Assembly (NCBI RefSeq): GCF_900454495.1
Contig: NZ_UGSI01000001.1
Span: forward strand, 1,550,001 to 1,614,000
Direction of reading: 5' to 3'
Source of the DNA: Paenibacillus macerans
GTDB lineage: Bacteria > Bacillota > Bacilli > Paenibacillales > Paenibacillaceae
DNA length: 64,000 bases
The stretch's first letter is position 1, and the number at the start of each line of letters is the position of its first letter. This document shows, piece after piece, positions 44,025 to 52,142 of the stretch. Under the pieces are notes generated by a model that saw only the letters and a program-made list of their open reading frames with translations, was not told the DNA's origin and searched no databases. The position numbers and the translations under genes are program-made.

Positions 44025-45461
44025 TTACAGCACTAAAAATTGCGTTCCGAACCCCTTGCCGGAAACATATGCCGCTTCCAGTTCCTCTGGATTCCCTCTG
44101 TCCAATAAAACCACATTTTCGGGATACAGCTTCCCTAGCAGAGCCCATAACACAAGTTCATTTCCGCCGGTTGGAATAAAATGAATGCCATCGGTGTTCG
44201 TCACCAGACCGGAATGCGAGAGAATGTCTGCCGCAAGGTGCCGGCTGAGGGAGTTTCGCTTCGCGGCTGCGGTATCGGGATTGTCGCTCCCATGCGGACG
44301 ATATAAAAACCGCTGGCCCCTAAAAAGCTGGCCGAGATCTACCGCAAACTCGCGGCCTTCCATTTTCAAGCTGAACCGCAGGGTTGTTCGATCGTCTCTC
44401 CTATTTGGCAACAACCGGGCGATGGCTGGTTCATCATTATGCTCCCCGGAATAAGCAAGCCTTTCCTCCTTGTTTACCGGTGCCCCCTTTCCCGCCTCGT
44501 TGCGCGGCGCGGCATAATAATCTTCATATTCATAGTCAAAGGAGACCGCGGCCAACTCTTGTGTTTCATCCGCTCCATCTGCCGCTATGGTTTGTACCGG
44601 ATGCCATTTCAGCAGATAGCGCGCCGCCGTCCCGGCCTGCTCTCCCAAACCCGCCGGCAAGACGGTTCCCAGACGATATTGGAAGCCGTAACCGGCTTTG
44701 GTTAACCCTGAACTGACCACACTTTGCGCATACTGGACCATCGATTTGTGCGTCAACTTTTTCCCCAGTAATTGCGTTAAAAAAATCTCCCGGGCCGGCT
44801 CCAGAAAACGCAGCCCTTTGAACTCCGCGTACTCCTTGACCTCGAACGGAACCTCCTCCCAATTGGCGAACGGAAGCAAGGCATCCCGCAGCAAAACGAA
44901 TTGGTGCAGGTATTCATTATAAATCTGCATGACCCTTGGGCCGCCGAAGGGTCCCCAAACCTGAGCAATCGCCTCCGGGATCAAGGCATGACCGTAACAA
45001 TGGCTTCTAAATTCCAGCTTTCCGAGCGTTTCCGGCCCATACTTGGCGAGCGTCTTTTTCCCGGCATTTATCTCCCTGGCCCAGCTTACCAATTGCTCGC
45101 CGATGCGCACCGCTTGAGCCGTAATCTCGGCGCCGGCTTTATCCTCAAGCGCCAATGGCCCCAGCGGCAAAGATGACACGCGTCCGGAAATCGCCAAATT
45201 GGCTTGAAGGCTGTCTAGCAGCACCGCCGGATCGCTGTTCACCGGTTCTCCAAGCTGTACCAGCATCGCCTCGAGCATCTTATCGAGCTCCATAACGATC
45301 TCTTTCGCCCGATATATTCCCGCGGGCAAATTCCAATCCAAAGCCGCGTTTACGCCCTGTCTGATGGAATCGCCGGGATACTTGCCAATGAGAGGCTCAA
45401 TATCGATAGCCTTCCCCCATACGATTCGCTTATCATTCAAAGTAAGTTGATATTCCTGCAT
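44025..45461 (-). CDS. Large uncharacterised protein
   Basis: 478 residues, no signal peptide or membrane helix. I do not recognise a domain. Visible features: a helical N-terminal half with Leu-Glu-Phe-Arg-Ser-His-Cys-Tyr-Gly-His-Ala (about 155) and Trp-Gly-Pro-Phe-Gly-Gly-Pro-Arg-Val-Met-Gln-Ile-Tyr-Asn-Glu-Tyr; a central acidic Phe-Asp-Tyr-Glu-Tyr-Glu-Asp-Tyr-Tyr; and a C-terminal part with Gly-Gln-Arg-Phe-Leu-Tyr-Arg-Pro-His-Gly. The start at 45461 has GAGGTG seven bases upstream. It stands alone, isolated by the terminator at 43916. Conserved-looking His, Cys and aromatic clusters suggest an enzyme or a binding protein. Confidence 0.75.
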   Translation of the reverse strand: MQEYQLTLNDKRIVWGKAIDIEPLIGKYPGDSIRQGVNAALDWNLPAGIYRAKEIVMELDKMLEAMLVQLGEPVNSDPAVLLDSLQANLAISGRVSSLPLGPLALEDKAGAEITAQAVRIGEQLVSWAREINAGKKTLAKYGPETLGKLEFRSHCYGHALIPEAIAQVWGPFGGPRVMQIYNEYLHQFVLLRDALLPFANWEEVPFEVKEYAEFKGLRFLEPAREIFLTQLLGKKLTHKSMVQYAQSVVSSGLTKAGYGFQYRLGTVLPAGLGEQAGTAARYLLKWHPVQTIAADGADETQELAAVSFDYEYEDYYAAPRNEAGKGAPVNKEERLAYSGEHNDEPAIARLLPNRRDDRTTLRFSLKMEGREFAVDLGQLFRGQRFLYRPHGSDNPDTAAAKRNSLSRHLAADILSHSGLVTNTDGIHFIPTGGNELVLWALLGKLYPENVVLLDRGNPEELEAAYVSGKGFGTQFLVL

Positions 45462-45773
45462 ACTTTCGCACCTCACCTATATGTTTTTAAACGACCGTCG
45501 CACTCGGCGAATTTTGGATCGACCGTTCTACATGTAGGTTATCAGGTTGCCCTGTGCTTGAATAGTACGCACTTTTTTGTATGATCCGATCATTTTTGTA
45601 AGGTAGGATACATTTTGATACTGCTCCCGATAGGTTTGGCAGTTTATCTATCTTCGCAATTCACTAAGCTATAGACATAGATTATCAATATAAAACATCT
45701 GGACTAAATAATAAAAGCACAACACTAACACGGAAAGTCCATCACCGTCCGAACTTGTTGTTTTAATGCAAAA
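45462..45773. other. Gene-free stretch of 312 bp
   Basis: AT-rich region between the orphan gene and the LysR gene. It presumably holds the orphan gene promoter; the short near-palindrome around 45666-45682 (AGCTATAGACATAGATTAT) is the only other structure noted. No RNA gene seen. Confidence 0.5.
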
Positions 45774-46652
45774 TCATTTAAACAACTCCATATATTCTTT
45801 GGCGGCTTTGGACAAGTACCCGCTGCTGCGGTAAATGACTGACGGCTCGGAGCAAAGCGGACAGTCGGTGATTTGCAAAACTTTGTAGTTGCCCGGCGGA
45901 CTTAAGTCCAAAACGGATTTAGGAAGCAAAGCCGCCCCGAATCCGCCGGTAACCATACTGAGCAGCATCGCCGAATCATGGCATTCACATAAAATGTGCG
46001 GAACCTCACCCAGATCGGCAAAACACTTCATAATTCGCCCGTACATCCCATCACTGCTGGCAGAGCGCAGCACAATCAACGGCAGATCGGCAATTCGTTG
46101 AAACCCAACCGCTTCCCGCTCACGGTCCGCCAAGCTCCAATGCTTGGGAATCACCAGCACTAAAGGGTCCGGCGGCAAGCGAAACGAGCTCAGGCCCTTT
46201 ACCGGAAGCGGACTGCTGCTAATCGCGATTTCTATCTCCCTGTTCTCTATCAATTCTCCCAGGCGAACCGGGTCCCCTTCCCAGACTTTATACTGCATAT
46301 CGGGGTATTTTTCGCGCATGCGCCTCATCTTGGACAGCATTAATGCCGCACAGTACAGACTTGAACCGACAGAAATGAATCCGTGCGCCTCCTTGTTCAT
46401 TTCCCGCATTTCCGTGACCAGTTCGGAGAAGCTGGCGAGCAATTGCTTAGCGTTTTGATAGAGCACTTCCCCTTCAGGAGTCAGGCTCACCTTCCGTTTA
46501 TGCCGTTCAAACAACAATACGCCGAGCTCGTCCTCCATCCCCTTAAGCTGCTTGCTGAGCGGCGGCTGCGCCATATGCAGCCTTCTTGCCGCTGCCGTAA
46601 TTTTGCCTTCCTCCGCGATCGCCACAAAGTATTTCAGCTGTCTGATATCCAT
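45774..46652 (-). CDS. LysR family regulator of the bsdCD genes (BsdA-like)
   Basis: 292 residues, N-terminal helix-turn-helix (Met-Asp-Ile-Arg-Gln-Leu-Lys-Tyr-Phe, Gln-Pro-Pro-Leu-Ser-Lys-Gln-Leu) and PBP2-like sensor domain. Start at 46652 behind GGAGGCGG. It is divergent from the phenolic acid decarboxylase genes, exactly as bsdA (yclA) is from bsdBCD in Bacillus subtilis, where it activates them in the presence of salicylic or hydroxybenzoic acids. The assignment rests on this synteny. Confidence 0.88.
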   Translation of the reverse strand: MDIRQLKYFVAIAEEGKITAAARRLHMAQPPLSKQLKGMEDELGVLLFERHKRKVSLTPEGEVLYQNAKQLLASFSELVTEMREMNKEAHGFISVGSSLYCAALMLSKMRRMREKYPDMQYKVWEGDPVRLGELIENREIEIAISSSPLPVKGLSSFRLPPDPLVLVIPKHWSLADREREAVGFQRIADLPLIVLRSASSDGMYGRIMKCFADLGEVPHILCECHDSAMLLSMVTGGFGAALLPKSVLDLSPPGNYKVLQITDCPLCSEPSVIYRSSGYLSKAAKEYMELFK

Positions 46653-46797
46653 ATAAGGCCGCCTCCAATCCATATATAGCCAAAAAGTATGGACAACATA
46701 GCCAACAAATATTTTAACTATACTAACTCCCGCTCTACACTTTGTATGTAAGAAATTTAATAAACAACCAATCCATCTTAAGGAGGGAAACCGCCCT
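46653..46797 (+). promoter_or_regulatory. Divergent control region of LysR and bsdC
   Basis: A direct repeat of ATAGCCAA at 46674-46681 and 46700-46707 lies between the divergent starts, where a LysR dimer of dimers would bind. Sequence near 46735 (CTACACTTTGTATG) may be the -10 region for bsdC. AAGGAGGG precedes the bsdC start. Confidence 0.45.
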
Positions 46798-48222
46798 ATG
46801 GCGTATCAAGATCTCAGGGAATTTCTAAGTGCACTTGAACAGGAAGGGCAGTTGCTGAACATTGAAGAAGAGGTAAAGCCCGAACCCGACATTGGAGCGG
46901 CCGGACGCGCTGTGGCTAATTTAGGGGGAAACTCGCCGGCGCTTTTGTTCAAAAACATTTACGGTTATCGCAACGCACGCATAGCGATGAACATGATCGG
47001 CTCCTGGGAGAATCATGCGCTGATGCTCGGACTGCCGAAAAACACGCCGGTCAAAGAGCAGTTTTTTGAATTTGCCCGCAGATTCGCCAAGTTTCCGGTT
47101 GCCGTAAGACGCGAGACTAAGGCGCCGTTTCAGGAAAACCAAATCACCGAAGATATCAATCTGTTTGAGCTATTTCCTTTGTTCCGGCTGAACCAGGGAG
47201 ACGGCGGATTTTACATCGATAAAGCCGTCGTAGTCTCGCGGGACCAATACGATCCTGAACATTTCGGCAAGCAAAACGCCGGCGTATACCGCTTTCAGGT
47301 GAAAAACAAGGATACCTTGGGCATTCAACCGGTGGCTCAGCACGACATTGCCATTCATCTCCGCCAGGCCGAAGAAACAGGGCAAAATCTCAAAGTGGCG
47401 ATCGCGCTGGGGTGCGAACCGGTGATTACCACCGTGGCAGGTTCGCCGATTCTGTACGACCAGTCCGAATACGAAATGGCCGGAGCGATCCAGGAGGCGC
47501 CTTATCCGATTGTCCGGCTGGAGCATGGAAACCTGGACGTCCCTTGGGGAGCCGAGATTGTGCTGGAAGGGGAAATCGTCTCCCGCTACCGGGAGTTTGA
47601 AGGTCCGTTCGGCGAGTTCACCGGGCATTATTCCGGAGGCCGCGCGATGCCGATCATCAAGATCTCCAAGGTTTACCACCGTACCAACCCGATTTTTGAA
47701 CATCTGTATCTCGGCATGCCCTGGACGGAAATTGATTATATGATGGCGATCAATACCTGCGTTCCTCTGTATCAGCAACTGAAAGACGCCTATCCCGAGG
47801 AAATCGTGGCGGTAAATGCGATGTATACACACGGGCTGCTGGCCGTCATTTCCACCAAAACCCGTTACGGCGGATTTGCCAAAGCCGTGGGCATGCGCGC
47901 GCTGACAACACCGCACGGGCTGGGTTACTGCAAAGTCATCATCGTCGTCGATGAGGACGTCGACCCGTTTAATCTGCCCCAGGTCATGTGGGCCATCTCC
48001 ACGAAAATGAACCCGAAATACGACGTCGTTGTCCTACCGAACTTGTCCGTTCTACCGCTTGATCCGGGTTCCGACCCCGCCGGCATCACCGATAAACTGA
48101 TTATCGATGCGACCACGCCAAAAGCGCCGGAAACGCGGGGCCATTATTCGCAGCCGCTTGACTCTCCGCTAAATACGGACGTATGGGAGAAAAAGCTGGC
48201 TGAGCTGCTCAGACAGAAATAA
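46798..48222 (+). CDS. bsdC: Phenolic acid decarboxylase subunit C, UbiD family
   Basis: 474 residues, the length of B. subtilis BsdC (YclC). The UbiD signature Phe-Glu-Gly-Pro-Phe-Gly-Glu-Phe-Thr-Gly-His-Tyr is present near residue 264, with the two catalytic glutamates five residues apart, and Asp-Pro-Phe-Asn-Leu-Pro at about 393. It is the non-oxidative decarboxylase that, with prenylated FMN, removes CO2 from 4-hydroxybenzoate, vanillate and similar acids. The ATG has a strong AAGGAGGG site. BsdD follows after 40 bp. The UbiX-type BsdB that makes prenyl-FMN is not in this cluster. Confidence 0.95.
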   Translation: MAYQDLREFLSALEQEGQLLNIEEEVKPEPDIGAAGRAVANLGGNSPALLFKNIYGYRNARIAMNMIGSWENHALMLGLPKNTPVKEQFFEFARRFAKFPVAVRRETKAPFQENQITEDINLFELFPLFRLNQGDGGFYIDKAVVVSRDQYDPEHFGKQNAGVYRFQVKNKDTLGIQPVAQHDIAIHLRQAEETGQNLKVAIALGCEPVITTVAGSPILYDQSEYEMAGAIQEAPYPIVRLEHGNLDVPWGAEIVLEGEIVSRYREFEGPFGEFTGHYSGGRAMPIIKISKVYHRTNPIFEHLYLGMPWTEIDYMMAINTCVPLYQQLKDAYPEEIVAVNAMYTHGLLAVISTKTRYGGFAKAVGMRALTTPHGLGYCKVIIVVDEDVDPFNLPQVMWAISTKMNPKYDVVVLPNLSVLPLDPGSDPAGITDKLIIDATTPKAPETRGHYSQPLDSPLNTDVWEKKLAELLRQK

Positions 48223-48262
48223 CCGTGCGACTCATTTCCATTCAACAAAGGAGTGTATATCT

Positions 48263-48493
48263 ATGAAAACCTGTCCGCGCTGCAATTCAGAAAAAGCGTC
48301 CGTGCTCGCGAGTTCGCCGGTAAAAGGAGCCTGGGAACTCTATCATTGCCCGGTATGCTTGTTTATCTGGCGGTCTACAGAACCGGAGTCGATCACGGAC
48401 CCGCAAAAATATAACCCGTCTTTTAAAGTCGATCCTACGGATATCCCCAAAGCCGCTCATGTTCCGGTGATTCCGCCGCTGAGAAGAAATTAG
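48263..48493 (+). CDS. bsdD: Phenolic acid decarboxylase subunit D
   Basis: 76 residues with two Cys-x2-Cys pairs (Cys-Pro-Arg-Cys and Cys-Pro-Val-Cys) and Trp-Arg-Ser-Thr-Glu-Pro-Glu-Ser-Ile-Thr, Lys-Tyr-Asn-Pro, matching BsdD (YclD) of B. subtilis closely. It is a small zinc-ribbon-like partner of BsdC in the decarboxylase complex. Start behind AAAGGAG; same operon as bsdC. Confidence 0.95.
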   Translation: MKTCPRCNSEKASVLASSPVKGAWELYHCPVCLFIWRSTEPESITDPQKYNPSFKVDPTDIPKAAHVPVIPPLRRN

Positions 48494-48593
48494 GATTATA
48501 TTTTAGGTTAAATATTCCTATTGAAAAATATGGCAGATCATGAAATGATTTAATATAACCTATTTTTTCTGGTTGCCAAAGGAGGGAATGATG

Positions 48594-49313
48594 ATGACAA
48601 AAGTAAAATTCCGCTGGAAAACAAGCGTGCCGGCTCTCGCCTTAATGTTAAGTTTAATCGGGTTTGCCCTGCCTGCTTCCGCGGCTTGGGAAGATACGTA
48701 CACCGGATATGCGACCTACACGGGCTCCGGTTATTCAGGCGGCGCCGCTTTGCTTGATCCGATCCCGGCGGATTTGGAAATCACCGCTTTGAATCCGGCA
48801 CAGTACAACTATGGAGGCATCAACGCCGCACTCGCCGGGGCCTACCTGGAAGTGGAGGGACCGCTCGGCACCACTACGGTTTACGTCACCGATTTGTACC
48901 CTGAAGGGGCCAGCGGTGCATTGGACTTATCTCCTAACGCATTTGCCAAAATCGGAAATATGGTAGACGGGAAAATTGATATCAAGTGGAAAGTGGTTGA
49001 AGCGCCGATTACCGGAAATGTCCAGTACCGGATTAAAGAAGGCAGCAGCCAGTGGTGGGCGGCGATTCAAGTCAGAAACCACAAATACCCGGTATTAAAA
49101 ATGGAAGTGCTGCAAAACGGGACCTGGGTCAATCTCGAAAAGCAACCTTACAATCATTTTCTGGGAACCGGTCTGGGTACGAAAGACCTGACCATTCGCA
49201 TCACCGATATCAGGGGTCAAACGCTGACCGATACGATCCCCGCCCTGCCTGAAAACGGCACCAGCCAAGCCTACATCGTTCCGGGACATGTCCAATTTAC
49301 GGGCTCCTATTAA
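48594..49313 (+). CDS. exlX: Bacterial expansin (YoaJ/EXLX1 type)
   Basis: 239 residues, secreted (signal peptide about 1-29, ending Ala-Ser-Ala-Ala). Domain D1 contains Tyr-Ala-Thr-Tyr-Thr-Gly-Ser-Gly-Tyr-Ser-Gly-Gly, Val-Thr-Asp-Leu-Tyr-Pro-Glu-Gly and Ala-Leu-Asp-Leu-Ser, including the Asp equivalent to Asp82 of EXLX1. Domain D2 (CBM63) has Ser-Gln-Trp-Trp-Ala-Ala-Ile-Gln-Val-Arg-Asn-His-Lys-Tyr-Pro and Tyr-Asn-His-Phe, the aromatic cellulose-binding platform. It loosens plant cell walls without hydrolysis and aids root colonisation. Of three consecutive ATGs the third is best spaced from AAAGGAGGG. The stop codon overlaps an inverted-repeat end (49309). Confidence 0.95.
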   Translation: MTKVKFRWKTSVPALALMLSLIGFALPASAAWEDTYTGYATYTGSGYSGGAALLDPIPADLEITALNPAQYNYGGINAALAGAYLEVEGPLGTTTVYVTDLYPEGASGALDLSPNAFAKIGNMVDGKIDIKWKVVEAPITGNVQYRIKEGSSQWWAAIQVRNHKYPVLKMEVLQNGTWVNLEKQPYNHFLGTGLGTKDLTIRITDIRGQTLTDTIPALPENGTSQAYIVPGHVQFTGSY

Positions 49314-49504
49314 TTGAACTTTCGCAGAGCCAAAATCGGCTTAACCTGGACAATACGGCTAACCCCAAGTCGATACGGTTTTCAGACCAGCGAGAGGTAG
49401 GAGGGCAAAGACATTGACGCGGCTAGCTTTCCGCTTCTTGTGTTTCTTGTCCCACCATAGACTCATGCGTCTACTTATGTGCCAATCCACCTGACCTCCT
49501 TTAG

Positions 49505-50080
49505 GCGGTTGCTGTTATGGAATATTGTCCACTTTTGTCAAATTGGCGTATTCGGCAGGTTTCACAGTGTCGGCAGTAACCGGTGGACAGTATTTCTTCG
49601 CGTATACAAATATTGAAGCTAATCTTGTCCGGATTGGGATCGGTGCTCTGCTGGAGTGGGTGTTCCATAAAAAAGCCGACAAAGCGTAAGCTTATTTCCA
49701 TTGGGCTGCTTCTGGTCGGTTCCGTTTTGGCGGCCAATATGCTGTTTCAGGAACGCCTGGCGTTGTCGTGGCAGGAAGCATTTGGGGAATGCTTGCGGCA
49801 TTAACCTTTTCCACATTCGTTTTTTTGAGCAGCTCTGTTGAAAAAGCAACCCCTCCCATTTTAAAAAGCGCTCTTCTTTCCACGGGAGGGGTATTAACCG
49901 TATTTATCGTATTTCCGCCTACGTTTTTATTGGACTTGGATGTTTAAATGGGGTTGATCCCCTATGGATTAGCTCTGGGAGTATTCGGGGTCGTCCTTCC
50001 TCCCCTTTTGTTTTCAATCGGCATGCCGCATGTTGGTTTTGGATTAGGAACCATTTTCCACTTGATGTTCCAGCCTGCCG
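49505..50080 (+). pseudogene. EamA (DMT) family transporter, decayed
   Basis: Pieces of one transporter in changing frames: Gly-Gly-Cys-Cys-Tyr-Gly-Ile-Leu-Ser-Thr-Phe-Val-Lys-Leu-Ala-Tyr at 49507, a middle piece Lys-Leu-Ile-Ser-Ile-Gly-Leu-Leu-Leu-Val-Gly-Ser-Val near 49690, then Ser-Ser-Val-Glu-Lys-Ala-Thr-Pro-Pro-Ile-Leu-Lys-Ser-Ala and Ile-Pro-Tyr-Gly-Leu-Ala-Leu-Gly-Val-Phe-Gly-Val-Val-Leu-Pro-Pro near 49960. The end is cut by the IS1595 derivative. The C-terminal third is very similar to the relic at 61229-61495. Confidence 0.78.
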
Positions 50081-50086
50081 CTTGCC

Positions 50087-50493
50087 TTTGCACGATTATT
50101 CCTTTCGTTCAGGGAACGGGGGAAGGAGGCTAGAGCAAGGGTTCCAAAAAAAGTGAGAAGAAAAAGAGAGGGGAAAATGAGGCGGTTCAGGTGACATTTT
50201 CGGCTTGATAAGGGAACGTATGTTTTGTATAATGAAAATAAGTCGACTTATGTTCGAAAATTCTCAATCTTTGGGAGAGAGCAAACATGGAGATCAATGC
50301 GGGAACGGATCTTCAGCCATTCAGCAGCCGTTACTTGATCTTTTGTCCGGTCTGTTTCACCTCCCCTAAACCTTATTCCTTCTCTTAAGCCCGTCTAAAT
50401 TATCTCGAACCTATCTGCTTCTCCACCAAATATTTTTTTCTCCCAAGCTTGTCTTTCTCTCTGCTATCTGATCAAACGGGATAATCGTGCAAA
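50087..50493 (+). mobile_element. Internally deleted IS1595 derivative (MITE-like)
   Basis: 407 bp with the same terminal repeats as the IS at 20063-21406 (TTTGCACGATTATTCC left, GGGATAATCGTGCAAA right). The left 230 bp match the IS including the promoter, ribosome site and the first codons (Met-Glu-Ile-Asn-Ala-Gly-Thr-Asp-Leu-Gln-Pro-Phe-Ser-Ser-Arg). The sequence then jumps to the IS 3' region near copy-1 position 21225. The whole catalytic region is gone. It interrupts an EamA relic and could only move with help from an intact transposase. Confidence 0.85.
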
Positions 50494-50843
50494 GTCTCCG
50501 GACGCGAGTGTTGATCTGCCGCGCCTCCCCCCCATGCCTCAAGCTTTCAACGCCCTTCCGCGTTTCTTGCCACTCTTAATTCTTTGAATACCTTCAGCTC
50601 AGGGACTCAAGCTGATTTTTGCTCTGCGAATGTTGAGTTAATAAATCAAGCGAGCTCCCATGACATAACCTAGGACTCGCTTGACAAAAAAAACTGCCGG
50701 TAAACCGATAAAACTGCGAAGGACCATCGCAACCAACTTCTCGGACGGTATCGCCAATATGTACAAATTGTAAATAATTAACTTGAGCAATATGTTGCTT
50801 AAAGAATGAGAAAACAGCCTAAAATAGTAATGATGATGAAAAA

Positions 50844-51974
50844 GGTCGCATAATGATAATTATCCGACAAAAGACATGGGTAAAAATGTAGAAAAAAATA
50901 AAATTTTGCGGAGCGCTTAATCAAATTATAGGCCAAATAGCACGCTTTTGCATAGTACGTCAGTTAATAAATTCCTTTAAGCAGTCCTGTACATAATCCG
51001 GAGCTGCTTTTTTCATTTGCTCTACAGTATGCAAATATCGCTGAGTCGTATTGATATGCGCATGCCCAAGCGTTTCCTGCACTTGCTGAAGCGAAGCTCC
51101 TCCCAGCAAAGCCAAGGTTGCGTTGGTATGCCGCAGCCAGTGGGGCGTAAGCTTTTTTGTAATGCCGCAGCTTTCCCCGGCTTTACGAATGATACGTTCA
51201 ATTTGTCTCGTAGAAATAGGAAACAGCCTGAGCGTATCGGGTGGTTCCGCGCCACCGGCTAGACCCCTTGCATATTCCGCAAATATTTCCCATAAATGCT
51301 GGGGCACCTTTATTTCTCTTGTCCTCCCTCCTTTTGTATAGTGAAGCGTAAGCCAAACGCTGGTCTCCATAGGATCAGTATGGAAATTTCCCCAGTACAC
51401 CGAATTCAGTTCGGACACCCGCAGACCAAGCAATACAAGCGAAAGCCCCATCAAATAATTTCTTTGGCTTTGCTGCTGCAAATGCTTAAGCAACAATCCT
51501 ACTTCCTTTTTGGTTAAAAAGTTACGGTGGCTGGTCACCTGAATTACCGGCAAACGCACATTCGTTGTAGGATTCTTTTCAAAAAAACCTACGTTGCTGT
51601 CGCTCCCCCACTTGTACAGCGATTTTAGCGGAGCAATAAAAGCGGCGATGCTAGCCGGGGCCAATGCGCGTTTGGAGGTTACTTTCTCGCGTTGCTGCAG
51701 GTACAGCTTGAAGGCCTCAATCTCTCTCCATGTTACCGAATCAAGCTTCTTGAACCCGATGAACTCCCGAAAACAATGGATTGCCCTCAAGTAGCTCCTC
51801 CTCGTATTGTCTGCCGTACAGCAGGCACTCACAAACATGTGCACGATTTTTTCGTCGCTAAAGTTATTCAAGTTCGTATGCAGCATAGTCAACTGATTTG
51901 CAGCATTCTTGTTGCTATTGGTAGTCATTATCCATCCTCCCCAAATTTTGTCGGATAATTATCATTATACGACC
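50844..51974. mobile_element. Inverted-repeat-bounded tyrosine recombinase unit (possible invertible or minimal mobile element)
   Basis: 50844-50872 and 51946-51974 are 29-bp inverted repeats with a single mismatch; their shared core is GATAATTATCCGACAAAA. The only gene inside is a tyrosine recombinase transcribed leftward. No target duplication is visible, as expected for this recombinase class. The right repeat lies 168 bp before a chemosensory operon. Inverted sites around a recombinase gene are the layout of self-inverting switches, but a transposable or integrative unit is equally possible. Confidence 0.7.
50960..51928 (-). CDS. Tyrosine recombinase/integrase (XerC/D-like)
   Basis: 322 residues: SAM-like core-binding domain (about 25-125) and catalytic domain (about 150-310). 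Active-site residues are visible: Arg in Leu-Gly-Leu-Arg-Val-Ser-Glu-Leu, Lys in the beta-hairpin (Tyr-Thr-Lys-Gly-Gly), His-x2-Arg in His-Trp-Leu-Arg-His-Thr, His in Leu-Gly-His-Ala-His-Ile-Asn-Thr-Thr-Gln and the nucleophile Tyr in Arg-Tyr-Leu-His. All catalytic residues appear intact. Start behind GGGGAGGATGG. It is enclosed by the 29-bp inverted repeats, which are its most likely recombination sites. Confidence 0.93.
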   Translation of the reverse strand: MTTNSNKNAANQLTMLHTNLNNFSDEKIVHMFVSACCTADNTRRSYLRAIHCFREFIGFKKLDSVTWREIEAFKLYLQQREKVTSKRALAPASIAAFIAPLKSLYKWGSDSNVGFFEKNPTTNVRLPVIQVTSHRNFLTKKEVGLLLKHLQQQSQRNYLMGLSLVLLGLRVSELNSVYWGNFHTDPMETSVWLTLHYTKGGRTREIKVPQHLWEIFAEYARGLAGGAEPPDTLRLFPISTRQIERIIRKAGESCGITKKLTPHWLRHTNATLALLGGASLQQVQETLGHAHINTTQRYLHTVEQMKKAAPDYVQDCLKEFIN

Positions 51975-51992
51975 TGCTATGGACTTTGTTCA
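51964..51992 (-). promoter_or_regulatory. Predicted promoter of the tyrosine recombinase, spanning the right inverted repeat
   Basis: On the minus strand TGAACA (51992-51987) and a consensus TATAAT (51969-51964) are 17 bases apart. The -10 lies inside the inverted repeat, the -35 outside the element. In the left repeat the equivalent hexamer is CATAAT because of the single mismatch. Confidence 0.5.
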
Positions 51993-52142
51993 CTAGCCCT
52001 TGGACCAGCGCAGGAGGAAAGACATTCACAGGTCTGCCGGAGGTTATGTTTTAAAGGAAAGGAGGGCTTTTCACCAAGGCCAACGCCGTAACTTGGATGG
52101 CTTCTATTTTTCAAATATGTCACAAGAAAAGGAGAGAACACC

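Larger units (their letters stand above)
49309..50642. repeat. Segment bounded by 29-bp imperfect inverted repeats
   Basis: 49309-49337 and 50614-50642 are inverted copies with four mismatches; the common part is TTCGCAGAGC preceded by AA-Y-T-S-AAC. The same AACTCAAC-W-TTCGC core forms the inverted pair at 9635 and 10132. The 1334-bp interval holds an EamA relic and the IS1595 deletion derivative but no transposase of its own. On the minus strand 49338-49480 encodes a short basic stretch that may be a transposase tail; this is not secure. Confidence 0.5.

Noticed and set aside
49338..49480. Basic peptide on the minus strand resembling a transposase C-terminus next to the inverted repeat
   Set aside because: Only about 40 residues with a stop; no family could be named, so it is mentioned under the repeat only.
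50645..50690. Hairpin TCAAGCGAG/CTCGCTTGA as terminator of the recombinase gene
   Set aside because: It lies outside the inverted-repeat unit, more than 250 bp past the stop codon, and its T-run is on the wrong side for a good minus-strand terminator.
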